From: Nitrososphaeraceae archaeon
GTDB taxonomy: Archaea; Thermoproteota; Nitrososphaeria; Nitrososphaerales; Nitrososphaeraceae
Length of the DNA stretch: 7,170 nucleotides
Reading direction: 5' to 3'
Assembly (NCBI GenBank): GCA_025936955.1
Contig: JAICSL010000084.1
Coordinates: 1-7,170 of the forward strand
The translations under genes and the position numbers were made by a program. Below are positions 1-5,677 of this stretch, one piece after another; positions within the stretch are counted from its first letter, which is position 1, and each line of letters opens with the position of its first letter. Under the pieces are notes generated by a model. The model saw only the letters and a program-made list of their open reading frames with translations. It was not told the origin of the DNA and did not search any database.

Positions 1-369
1 GTAACACGATTTTTCTATAGCAAATTTAATAGCTGCTTTGACCAAAGCGGAACCTACACCTAACCCTTCATAATTTTTTTTTGTAACTACATCTTCTATA
101 TGTCCAACCTTCCCCCCATCATGAATAAACTTTTGTTCAATCAATATAGTAATCGAACCTATTATCTCTCCAGTATTTTTGGCGGCTATAAAGATCTTAT
201 AGAATGGATTTGAACAAATTTCATGTAAGATTTTTCTGGCTCGCTCAAAGTCATCTGAGATCTTTCCGATTTCTGATAGATTGGACATGGTCTGGAAAAA
301 TCCATTCTCCAAATCTCTTTGTTCGATCTCACGTACAACGAAATTAAATTCCTCACTAGATGATTTCAT
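1..369 (-). CDS. GNA1-like glucosamine-6-phosphate N-acetyltransferase (GNAT), 3' end off window
   Basis: Reading leftward from the ATG at 369-367, the frame stays open for 123 codons to the window edge, so the C-terminus is missing. An in-frame TGA two codons upstream fixes the start region. The protein has the GNAT fold signature. A segment at residues 78-95 (IEQKFIHDGGKVGHIEDVV) closely resembles the beta-strand region of eukaryotic GNA1, which also has IE-x-KFIH and a following EDVV. It is followed by an acetyl-CoA pyrophosphate loop YEGLGVGSAL (100-109) and by SCY at 121-123, where GNA1 has a Cys-Tyr-Lys. Residues 23-43 also match the GNA1 N-terminal helix. The known family reaction is acetyl-CoA plus glucosamine-6-phosphate to N-acetylglucosamine-6-phosphate, a step toward UDP-GlcNAc in the cytoplasm. 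Family placement is firm. The exact substrate is inferred, and a GNAT acting on another amino sugar remains possible. Confidence 0.85.
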   Translation of the reverse strand, partial: MKSSSEEFNFVVREIEQRDLENGFFQTMSNLSEIGKISDDFERARKILHEICSNPFYKIFIAAKNTGEIIGSITILIEQKFIHDGGKVGHIEDVVTKKNYEGLGVGSALVKAAIKFAIEKSCY

Positions 370-411
370 AAATCACATTCAATGTATAACTATTATCTAG
401 ATTAGATTTAT

Positions 412-422
412 GAATTTATATT
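412..422 (-). promoter_or_regulatory. Possible TATA box for the GNA1-like gene
   Basis: On the minus strand this reads AATATAAATTC, a fair archaeal TATA-like element centred about 48 bp before the ATG at 369. That would leave a leader of about 20 nt. A weaker AT-rich element (ATAATAGTTATA) lies nearer the start, so the assignment is tentative. Confidence 0.3.
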
Positions 423-705
423 ATTAGATGCTTATTATAAGATTTGGATCAAAATAGGTCATAGAACTCAAGTAGAGTAAGAATACAGCAACTTCAATAA
501 TAGTAGTATAGAATAATGAAGTGAAGGAAGAGTAAGCTATAACAAAGACCTGATCTCTATCGTTATGATCTCAACATGGGCTTGATAGTAGAAAAATAAA
601 ATAAAATTGGCTATTCGAAGAATTATCTATCCTATAAATTGAAATTAATGTCTGCTATGTTAGCTAATCATTATCTCTTTTTTCAGTTTATGTAATCACT
701 TTTAG

Positions 706-757
706 CCGTAGGTTATTACGGTATAAGTTAAACAATTTCCGGTACTAAAATGCCGTA
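706..757. promoter_or_regulatory. CCGTA repeat cluster, candidate operator ahead of htrA
   Basis: CCGTA occurs at 706-710, as its reverse complement TACGG at 717-721, and again at 753-757. A near copy CCGGTA lies at 739-744. The first two form an inverted repeat with a 6-bp spacer, and the last copy abuts the TATA-like region. Position just upstream of the core promoter suits a regulator site. The binding protein is unknown. Confidence 0.4.
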
Positions 758-760
758 AAG

Positions 761-776
761 ATATACAATATTTAAG
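761..776 (+). promoter_or_regulatory. TATA-like box for htrA
   Basis: The AT-rich stretch ATATACAATATTTAAG is centred 23-27 bp before the TTG at 792. That spacing would give a leaderless transcript starting at or near the TTG. If translation instead begins at the ATG at 819, the leader would be about 27 nt. Confidence 0.45.
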
Positions 777-791
777 TAAGCGTTTATCCTA

Positions 792-1967
792 TTGGAATTG
801 TTGAAATTAACTAATATCATGCTAATGCTGTTCGGCTTGATAGGAATAATAGTGGCAGTATCTTCGATGGTTCATCCTGATATAGTAATCGGATTCCAGG
901 AAAATAAGTCCAGTCCAAATGCAATCCAGTCTTCCAGTTCACTTAACAATCTATTCAAACAAGTTGATAACTCTGTCGTTCAGATAACGAGCAAAGTTAG
1001 AATAGATAGTAATCCTGCTGATTTACAAACACAAAACGCGACTGCGTTAGGTTCAGGATTTATCTATGATAACAAAGGACACATAATAACCAATAGTCAC
1101 GTAGTAATTGGTGCTCCAGTAGTTGATGTAACTTTCATTGATGGAAATAGATATACAGCAAGGGTAATGGGAGCTGATATTTACAGCGACATTGCAGTTC
1201 TAAAAATTATAGAGAATATTACTACTGTACCTTATCCCAAGCCGCTTGTATTTGGGAATTCCTCGCAGGTAGAAGTAGGACAGCAGGTTGTAGCTATAGG
1301 TAATCCCTTTGGATTAGAAAACAGCATGACTACTGGTATAGTAAGTCAGATAGGTAGATTATTGCCTTCTCAAAACCTTGGATTTTCTATACCAGATGCA
1401 ATCCAAACCGATGCTCCGATCAATCCTGGTAATTCTGGTGGACCTTTGTTGGACTTGCAAGGGTCTGTTATAGGTATGAATACAGCGGTAGTATCTTCTT
1501 CTAGTACCCCAGGATTCTCTGGTGTTGCTTTTGCAATTCCCTCGAATACTATATCCCGCATAGTACCCTCATTGCTCCAAAATGGAACATATACTCATCC
1601 TTTTATTGGGCTTGAAGGTGCTACATTAACATCAGATTTAGCTAAAAGCGTAAATGGACTACCGCCAAATTTCAAGGGAATATTTGTAGACTCGATTTCA
1701 AAAAATGGACCTGCTGATAGGGCTGGTCTAAATGGAAGCTCCACCGATCAATACAAGCAAAAACATGGAGGCGATGTCATTACTGCAGTGGATGGTCACA
1801 ATGTTACGCAGATAGAAGATTTTATAGGATATCTTGATGAACACACATCTGTTGGTCAAAACGTAACACTGACAGTACATAGAGATGGAAAAACAATTGA
1901 CTTGAAGGCCACCCTTGATCCTAGACCATCATCAATAGCTCCATATATTCTTCAGAAAAAACCGTAA
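792..1967 (+). CDS. HtrA/DegP-type membrane-anchored serine protease with one PDZ domain
   Basis: Trypsin-like (S1C) protease of 391 residues. A hydrophobic N-terminal segment (about 9-26) has no clear cleavage site and probably anchors the enzyme with its catalytic part outside the membrane. The catalytic triad is visible: His103 in NSHVV, Asp133 in YSDIAVLKI, and Ser215 in GNSGGPLL. One PDZ domain spans about 271-378, with a GIFV peptide-binding loop near 296-299 and an insertion at 314-326 before GGDVI. Family members degrade or refold misfolded envelope proteins. Eight Asn-X-Ser/Thr sequons (N38, 82, 142, 156, 264, 314, 337, 357) fit an exposed archaeal glycoprotein. The TTG at 792 follows an in-frame stop at 777-779. 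ATG at 819 is an equally plausible start and would still keep the whole anchor. The gene is monocistronic with its own promoter. Confidence 0.93.
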   Translation: MELLKLTNIMLMLFGLIGIIVAVSSMVHPDIVIGFQENKSSPNAIQSSSSLNNLFKQVDNSVVQITSKVRIDSNPADLQTQNATALGSGFIYDNKGHIITNSHVVIGAPVVDVTFIDGNRYTARVMGADIYSDIAVLKIIENITTVPYPKPLVFGNSSQVEVGQQVVAIGNPFGLENSMTTGIVSQIGRLLPSQNLGFSIPDAIQTDAPINPGNSGGPLLDLQGSVIGMNTAVVSSSSTPGFSGVAFAIPSNTISRIVPSLLQNGTYTHPFIGLEGATLTSDLAKSVNGLPPNFKGIFVDSISKNGPADRAGLNGSSTDQYKQKHGGDVITAVDGHNVTQIEDFIGYLDEHTSVGQNVTLTVHRDGKTIDLKATLDPRPSSIAPYILQKKP

Positions 1968-1970
1968 TTA

Positions 1971-1983
1971 CTCCTCACTTTTT
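1971..1983 (+). terminator. Possible T-rich terminator after htrA
   Basis: Four bases past the htrA stop is a pyrimidine-rich stretch ending in five T (1979-1983). Archaeal RNA polymerase can terminate at such runs without a stable hairpin. No strong stem is seen, so this is weak. Confidence 0.3.
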
Positions 1984-2070
1984 GTGGCCGAACATACCTT
2001 CAATTTTCTGCAGCTATATATCTATCTGAGCTGCCAAATCAAAATAAGAGACATAATTGATCTTTTGGTA

Positions 2071-2086
2071 TCTCTTCTTGAAGAGA
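2071..2086. repeat. Perfect inverted repeat, 7-bp arms
   Basis: TCTCTTC-TT-GAAGAGA. The 2-base gap is tight for an RNA hairpin, so a DNA-binding site is as likely as a stem. It lies about 104 bp after the htrA stop and 212 bp before the next gene. No T-run follows it, so it does not look like a terminator. Confidence 0.4.
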
Positions 2087-2298
2087 ATAGAGAACGACAA
2101 ATCTATTTATCTGCTCATATTATTATAGCAATCTTTAAGATTTAGAAATGAGATAAACAGAATATGTTGCAAGAGGCTATTCTTTATCATACGTTATCAG
2201 TAACTAAAAGACTTTTACCAGTAGTTCAGTCACATAAAAACCATCTCATACACCCGATTCATCCTTCAGGATTAATTCTGTAAGTTAGATTCTTGACA

Positions 2299-2793
2299 AT
2301 GTCAAATGGAGTTGACGTCATCGGAACACTTACAGAGAAATTAAAGCAAATGATTGCAGAAACGCAGGAGCACTTAGAATGGTTTACTGATTCTCATAAG
2401 GTTTACGAGCAAGGCAATTTGAACGAAAAAGAATACATGACTAAAATTATCAAGTACGTCATTACTCTGTCGGCAATGAATTTTCTGTCTATCAGAGTAA
2501 TTCTAGAGATCAAATCTTCTTTAGACAAGACTGAATTACCAAACAATGCTGATATCACAACAATTCATTCTAATACTAACACACATAATCCTGATGCCGC
2601 TAAAGAAGGTGAATATATATTGCCTTCACCAAATATGCAGCATAATCTATTTATGACATCCGAAATAGATCGAGAGCAGATATCCACTAACCCTCACAGT
2701 AAGGCTGATCCAATGACTAAATTATGTTGTATGTGTAGCTCTCACATATCTAAAACAGCAAAATTTTGCACTGCATGTGGTAGCTCACAGTAA
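2299..2793 (+). CDS. Helical protein with C-terminal zinc ribbon, function unknown
   Basis: I start this at the ATG at 2299. A TTG two codons earlier is possible but adds nothing. The 164-residue product has three parts. Residues 1-77 are predicted helical and amphipathic (KLKQMIAETQEHLEWFTDS, then NFLSIRVILEIKSSLD). Residues about 78-135 are a polar, Asn/Thr-rich linker that is probably disordered. Residues 143-160 form a short zinc ribbon with Cys143-x2-Cys146 and Cys157-x2-Cys160; an extra Cys144 sits within the first pair. There is no signal peptide or membrane segment, so it is likely cytoplasmic. From memory, small helical-plus-zinc-ribbon proteins of this plan recur in Thaumarchaeota, but I know of no assigned function. 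The ribbon could bind nucleic acid or protein. It is flanked by long gaps, so neighbours give no clue. Confidence 0.8.
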   Translation: MSNGVDVIGTLTEKLKQMIAETQEHLEWFTDSHKVYEQGNLNEKEYMTKIIKYVITLSAMNFLSIRVILEIKSSLDKTELPNNADITTIHSNTNTHNPDAAKEGEYILPSPNMQHNLFMTSEIDREQISTNPHSKADPMTKLCCMCSSHISKTAKFCTACGSSQ

Positions 2794-2805
2794 TTATTAA
2801 TGAGT

Positions 2806-2835
2806 ATTTTGGTGATCAAAATTCCTCCTGTTTTT
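2806..2835 (+). terminator. Candidate terminator of the zinc-ribbon gene
   Basis: Twelve bases after the stop codon is an inverted repeat ATTTTG-GTGAT-CAAAAT (2806-2822), followed 8 bases later by a run of five T (2831-2835). The stem is AT-rich and weak, but the position and T-run suit an archaeal terminator. Confidence 0.4.
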
Positions 2836-3074
2836 AATAAAGAATTTAATAGTAAATACCAACCAAAAATTTGGAGATTGGTTTGAGAATGAAAATATAT
2901 TTAATACATATTAGAATTTGAGATATCGCACTTTAGGCCTTATTTATAAAAGAAATCTAAAAGTCCATCTTTAATAAGAGTCAACAACACAATTTACTAA
3001 TTCACATGGTTTAATCCAACTCAATAAGTTTATATTTATTCTTAGTGACCATAGCGTGTGAATTTTTTGTTTTA

Positions 3075-3112
3075 ACAGATTTAATAGCATCTATTCGTTT
3101 AGATGAGTCTGT
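3075..3112 (+). other. Nested stem-loop in the gap before the reductase
   Basis: Outer arms ACAGA (3075-3079) and TCTGT (3108-3112) enclose inner arms CATCTA (3088-3093) and TAGATG (3100-3105) with the 6-base loop TTCGTT. A TATA-like element lies about 45 bp upstream, and a T8 run lies about 70 bp downstream. It may be part of a small RNA or just chance pairing in AT-rich DNA. Confidence 0.3.
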
Positions 3113-3207
3113 CTCGAACGGAAATCCCCTCCTGAGGAAAAAGCAGCAAATAGGTTATAATATCGTAGACGTATAGCGACTATTTTTTTTGAAAGATATT
3201 GCCCTGA

Positions 3208-3224
3208 TTTATATGTTATAAATA
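3208..3224 (+). promoter_or_regulatory. TATA-like region for the reductase gene
   Basis: TTTATATG at 3208-3215 and TTATAAATA at 3216-3224 are centred about 29 and 21 bp before the TTG at 3241. Either places the transcript start at or within a few bases of the start codon, so the mRNA is probably leaderless. Confidence 0.5.
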
Positions 3225-3240
3225 AGAATAAGTTATAGAA

Positions 3241-4170
3241 TTGTCCTTAGCACGTGATAATGAATATGAGTGGAAAATAGTCAAAAAGTCATTAGAAACT
3301 CCTGATACGTATACTTACTCCTTCTCTCCAGCTACGTCATCTCAAAGATTTAGTTTTACGGTGGGTCAATCAGTTGTTTTGAGTGTGATGTTAAGAAGAC
3401 CAACAAAGTCCGGACAAGACGATGTGAGTCTAGTCCAGCGAGCATATTCAATAGCTTCGTCTCCATATAGAGACATCATAGATCTAACAATAAAGGATGA
3501 GAAGCCCTACGGCTATATCAATCCCGTTAGTGGAAAAGCTGATGGTTTTGCTGCTTATTTTTTTGAACAGATCAAAATAGGAGATAAGGTAAGGGTGAGG
3601 CCTAATATCAATAGGCATCATTTTTTATGGAAAATTGCCGATGGGATAGAAAGAGATATAGCATATTGGTCAGGCGCAAATGGTGCAGAATCAGCAAGAT
3701 CCCTATTACAATTTATGGAAGATACTAAGAAAGAGGATATGAGACTTACGCTTTTTTATAGTAACCCTCATTTATACCAGGACAATGAAGCTAAATTTGT
3801 AAATGTAATATATTATGATTGGCTTATCCAAATGGCAAAAAAAATGGAGAATTTTCAAGTCATATTTAATTTTACAAAAGACCAAGAGATACAACCAACA
3901 GATCACACAAGAGTAACTTATAGGAAGGGCAGGTTTTTCCTAGATGAAAAAGGAAAGGAAGAGAAAACCCTTAGTAGATATCATGGAAATAGCGAGGCCT
4001 TTAATCCTATTTGTGGAAGTAGTGGTTTCATAAATGGTACAGTTAGATTACCAGATGGGAGGATAGAAAGAAAAATAGGAATTATGCAAAATCTTACCAA
4101 TATAGAGGGAGTCAAACCAGAGAAGATAGATAAAGAGCAATATTATCTTGACCTTGCAAGCACAAAGTGA
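3241..4170 (+). CDS. Divergent Fpr-like FAD/NAD(P)-binding oxidoreductase
   Basis: A 309-residue flavoprotein of the ferredoxin-NADP reductase superfamily. Residues about 9-125 form the FAD beta-barrel, with the flavin motif RAYSIASSP at 67-75, as in bacterial Fpr. Residues about 138-300 form the nucleotide-binding domain, with SGANGAESARSLL (144-156) at the pyrophosphate loop and Cys258-Gly259 at the conserved Cys-Gly that contacts nicotinamide in this fold. The C-terminal KIDKEQYYL resembles the aromatic end of Fpr. No iron-sulfur Cys cluster, haem domain or membrane segment is present, so a soluble electron-transfer role with ferredoxin or flavodoxin is likely but inferred. The usual GTG-x-x-P pyrophosphate loop is altered and lacks its Pro. 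TTG is the only reasonable start: an in-frame TAA lies at 3229-3231, and the first in-frame ATG is residue 50, inside the FAD domain. Monocistronic, convergent with the nucleotidase gene. Confidence 0.85.
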   Translation: MSLARDNEYEWKIVKKSLETPDTYTYSFSPATSSQRFSFTVGQSVVLSVMLRRPTKSGQDDVSLVQRAYSIASSPYRDIIDLTIKDEKPYGYINPVSGKADGFAAYFFEQIKIGDKVRVRPNINRHHFLWKIADGIERDIAYWSGANGAESARSLLQFMEDTKKEDMRLTLFYSNPHLYQDNEAKFVNVIYYDWLIQMAKKMENFQVIFNFTKDQEIQPTDHTRVTYRKGRFFLDEKGKEEKTLSRYHGNSEAFNPICGSSGFINGTVRLPDGRIERKIGIMQNLTNIEGVKPEKIDKEQYYLDLASTK

Positions 4171-4565
4171 TCATATTTAAAAGAAATATCTTTCCAAAAC
4201 TATTGTTCCTATCATGTCCACTCAATAATGGTTCGAGAAATAAAATCATCCGCATTATAAGACTGATTTCAGAATTGACAAGGATTTATCTATTTACAGC
4301 CTCAATTCAGAATTAAAGTACCTGCTTAGACTTCGTTTAATGTAAATTATAATCTATCCACAGTGTAATCATTCCCAGTAACAGCAGAAATATATTCAGT
4401 TTATATAAAATTTACAGGTATACTATATACTACTTTGCAATCAATATTACACATCAGCGCAAGACATAGACGAAAAAATTTGATGCTACTACGAAAAATA
4501 AGTAATCTCAAAATTAATAAATTCAGCTTTAATCTATACCCCAACAAAGTTATTATGACGATATA
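4171..4565. other. Convergent intergenic region, no gene seen
   Basis: A 395-bp gap between the 3' ends of two convergent genes. It has no credible open frame or tRNA. It holds an orphan palindromic TATA-like TTTATATAAA (4400-4409), a 7-bp inverted pair GAATTGA (4272-4278) and TCAATTC (4302-4308), and T-runs on the minus strand that may end the nucleotidase transcript. Confidence 0.5.
4470..4498 (-). terminator. Possible T-rich terminators of the nucleotidase gene
   Basis: On the minus strand, T5 (4498-4494) and T6 (4478-4473) lie about 67 and 87 bases past the stop codon. Both sit in copies of the same word, ACGAAAAA on the plus strand. No hairpin accompanies them. Confidence 0.3.
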
Positions 4566-5120
4566 CTAGATCATATTTTCCTCTACCTCTCTTAACGTAT
4601 TTACTCGAATTGGCCATTGAAAATTCTTGTTCCATGGTTGGTTGAAGAGTACTCCTTTTTTAGGAGGGACTATATCGATTAGATTCACTGGAGCATCATC
4701 TACCAAAATGTCGAAAGGATAGCCAGCTTTTGGCATATTATCGTATACAAAAATGAGATCGTTAGAAAATATATCGTGATAATCCAACCATTTTGCAACG
4801 TATTCTACTGTTGGTCTTTCACGTTTTGTTAGAACAGAAATTCTATAACCTTTGCTATGTATTCTTCTTGTTATTTCAGGTAGTCTAGGCTCGCAAGTAG
4901 GAATGTCAAACCAAAGATTTTTCCATATGTAAGTAAAAATTTTAGAAATTTCATTAGACGAAAGAGGAAGTAGTTTGCCGATGTCCCAAAGTGTAATGTC
5001 GTTCTTTGTTATTTCTGTGTGATTGAGCTTGTTATACTGATTAGTCCATACAACCATCGTATCTGCAAGTACAGAATCTAGATCAATTGCAAAGGTCTTG
5101 ATTCCTTCCTTTTTTGACAT
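4566..5120 (-). CDS. NT5C-type 5'(3')-deoxyribonucleotidase-like HAD phosphatase
   Basis: A 184-residue HAD-superfamily protein starting at ATG 5120. Motif I is FAIDLDSVLAD (10-20), giving the nucleophile Asp13 and acid/base Asp15. Motif II is the Thr of SVLTKR (Thr98). The motif III lysine is probably Lys131, and motif IV is the acidic pair in ILVDDAP (Asp141, Asp142), which binds magnesium. A helical cap lies between about residues 20 and 80, rich in Trp (25, 45, 66, 70). This order and size match the NT5C family, whose members remove phosphate from (deoxy)nucleoside monophosphates. A few relatives act on other phosphomonoesters, so substrate is inferred. Ser16 replaces the usual Gly after DxD. 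It is soluble and monocistronic. An AT-rich element (ATAAATTAT, 5147-5155) about 30 bp upstream suits a nearly leaderless transcript. Confidence 0.85.
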   Translation of the reverse strand: MSKKEGIKTFAIDLDSVLADTMVVWTNQYNKLNHTEITKNDITLWDIGKLLPLSSNEISKIFTYIWKNLWFDIPTCEPRLPEITRRIHSKGYRISVLTKRERPTVEYVAKWLDYHDIFSNDLIFVYDNMPKAGYPFDILVDDAPVNLIDIVPPKKGVLFNQPWNKNFQWPIRVNTLREVEENMI

Positions 5121-5146
5121 TATTGATTCTTAATCTACCAAAAATC

Positions 5147-5155
5147 ATAATTTAT
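5147..5155 (-). promoter_or_regulatory. TATA-like box for the nucleotidase gene
   Basis: Minus-strand ATAAATTAT is centred about 31 bp before the ATG at 5120, giving a predicted leader of only a few bases. No Shine-Dalgarno sequence is seen close to the ATG. Confidence 0.4.
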
Positions 5156-5270
5156 CTGTTAATTATTCAATATGCAATAAGAATTTAAATAAATAAAGTC
5201 TTCAAGAAGCCTCTTCTGTTTAGTCGTTAAAATATTAAACAATACCTCGTGATAACTTCAATAATTATAA

Positions 5271-5313
5271 ACTGTTACTGTTACCTCTAACGATCCTAAC
5301 CGATAAACAGTAA
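5271..5313. repeat. Patch of short direct and inverted repeats
   Basis: ACTGTT occurs in tandem (5271-5276 and 5277-5282). CTAACGAT is followed by CTAACCGAT (5287-5304). TTACTGTT (5275-5282) is perfectly complementary to AACAGTAA (5306-5313). The patch lies about 150-195 bp upstream of the nucleotidase start. A regulator site or an RNA stem with a 23-base loop are both possible. Confidence 0.4.
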
Positions 5314-5600
5314 ACTTGAAATTTGTATGATAGAATGAATATATGAGAACAATTTTTATGGCTCAACAGAAAAATAAATGGTGATGCCAGTTAGCCTGAT
5401 ATTTATGGAATTTCCTATTTTACATACAATCCACAATACTTAAAACAATAGGAACAGAATTCTCTCATATCTAGCTAGAATTTTGGTGAGTATCTGAATT
5501 GGTTCTTGTAATTTTCCAGTTCCAAAAGTGCGCGCTACCATATTCTATTTGACAATACAGATAATTATTATAGTGTTAGTGTGTAAAGAATTCATTCATC

Positions 5601-5618
5601 TCCTCCTTTTCCTCCTTT
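5601..5618. repeat. Perfect tandem 9-bp repeat (TCCTCCTTT twice)
   Basis: On the minus strand it reads AAAGGAGGA twice, so two Shine-Dalgarno-like GGAGG cores stand in tandem. Directly upstream on that strand is TATATAAA (5616-5623), and directly downstream are ATG codons at 5599 and 5595. The frames behind them encode only 7 and 16 residues. Confidence 0.55.
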
Positions 5619-5677
5619 ATATAGCTCCAAATTAATCTTACAAATAATAATTGTATGTTAATTGAACAACAATTTTT

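Larger units (their letters stand above)
370..791. other. Intergenic region between divergent GNA1-like gene and htrA
   Basis: A 422-bp AT-rich gap between divergently transcribed genes. I found no convincing open frame on either strand and no tRNA-like fold. The right third (706-776) holds CCGTA repeats and a TATA-like box next to htrA, and the left end holds the presumed promoter of the GNA1-like gene. The middle (about 430-700) has nothing I can name. Confidence 0.6.
1968..2298. other. Intergenic region between htrA and the zinc-ribbon gene
   Basis: A 331-bp gap. It contains the T-run after htrA, a perfect 7-bp inverted repeat at 2071-2086, and a weak AT-rich element (GGATTAATTC, about 2269-2278) some 25 bp before the ATG at 2299. 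Only short chance frames of under 30 codons are present on the minus strand. Confidence 0.55.
2794..3240. other. Intergenic region with possible small RNA or decayed gene
   Basis: A 447-bp gap ahead of the reductase gene. After the candidate terminator it holds an orphan TATA-like element (TTTATATTTA, 3029-3038), a nested stem-loop at 3075-3112, a GC-rich patch with CCTC-CT-GAGG at 3128-3137, and a run of eight T at 3183-3190. On the opposite strand, 3011-3154 is an open frame of 47 codons with no ATG, GTG or TTG near its beginning. Neither a plus-strand RNA nor a minus-strand gene remnant can be proved from the sequence. Confidence 0.45.
5121..5677. other. Long intergenic region with short repeats, no clear gene
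   Basis: This is the longest gap, 557 bp, between two minus-strand genes. It contains a repeat patch at 5271-5313, a 10-bp palindrome TCTAGCTAGA at 5470-5479, a tandem 9-bp purine/pyrimidine repeat at 5601-5618 next to a TATA-like element, and very small frames only. No frame of useful length or family resemblance was found on either strand. Confidence 0.55.

Noticed and set aside
1370..1561. 63-codon frame on the minus strand inside htrA
   Set aside because: It lies antisense to the catalytic serine region of a clear protease gene and resembles no known protein; it is a shadow of that coding sequence.
2107..2190. 27-residue minus-strand frame starting with ATG at 2190
   Set aside because: It is short and without resemblance to any family, and no convincing promoter or ribosome site was seen. 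It is probably chance.
4230..4238. GGTTCGAGA, similar to a tRNA T-arm
   Set aside because: No matching stem, acceptor or anticodon arm can be built around it.
5381..5399. GTGATGC followed by CTGA, like C and D boxes of a guide RNA
   Set aside because: The spacing is only 8 bases and no C'/D' pair or terminal stem is present.
5470..5479. TCTAGCTAGA 10-bp palindrome
   Set aside because: Short AT-rich palindromes of this size are expected by chance, and it is not placed at a promoter.
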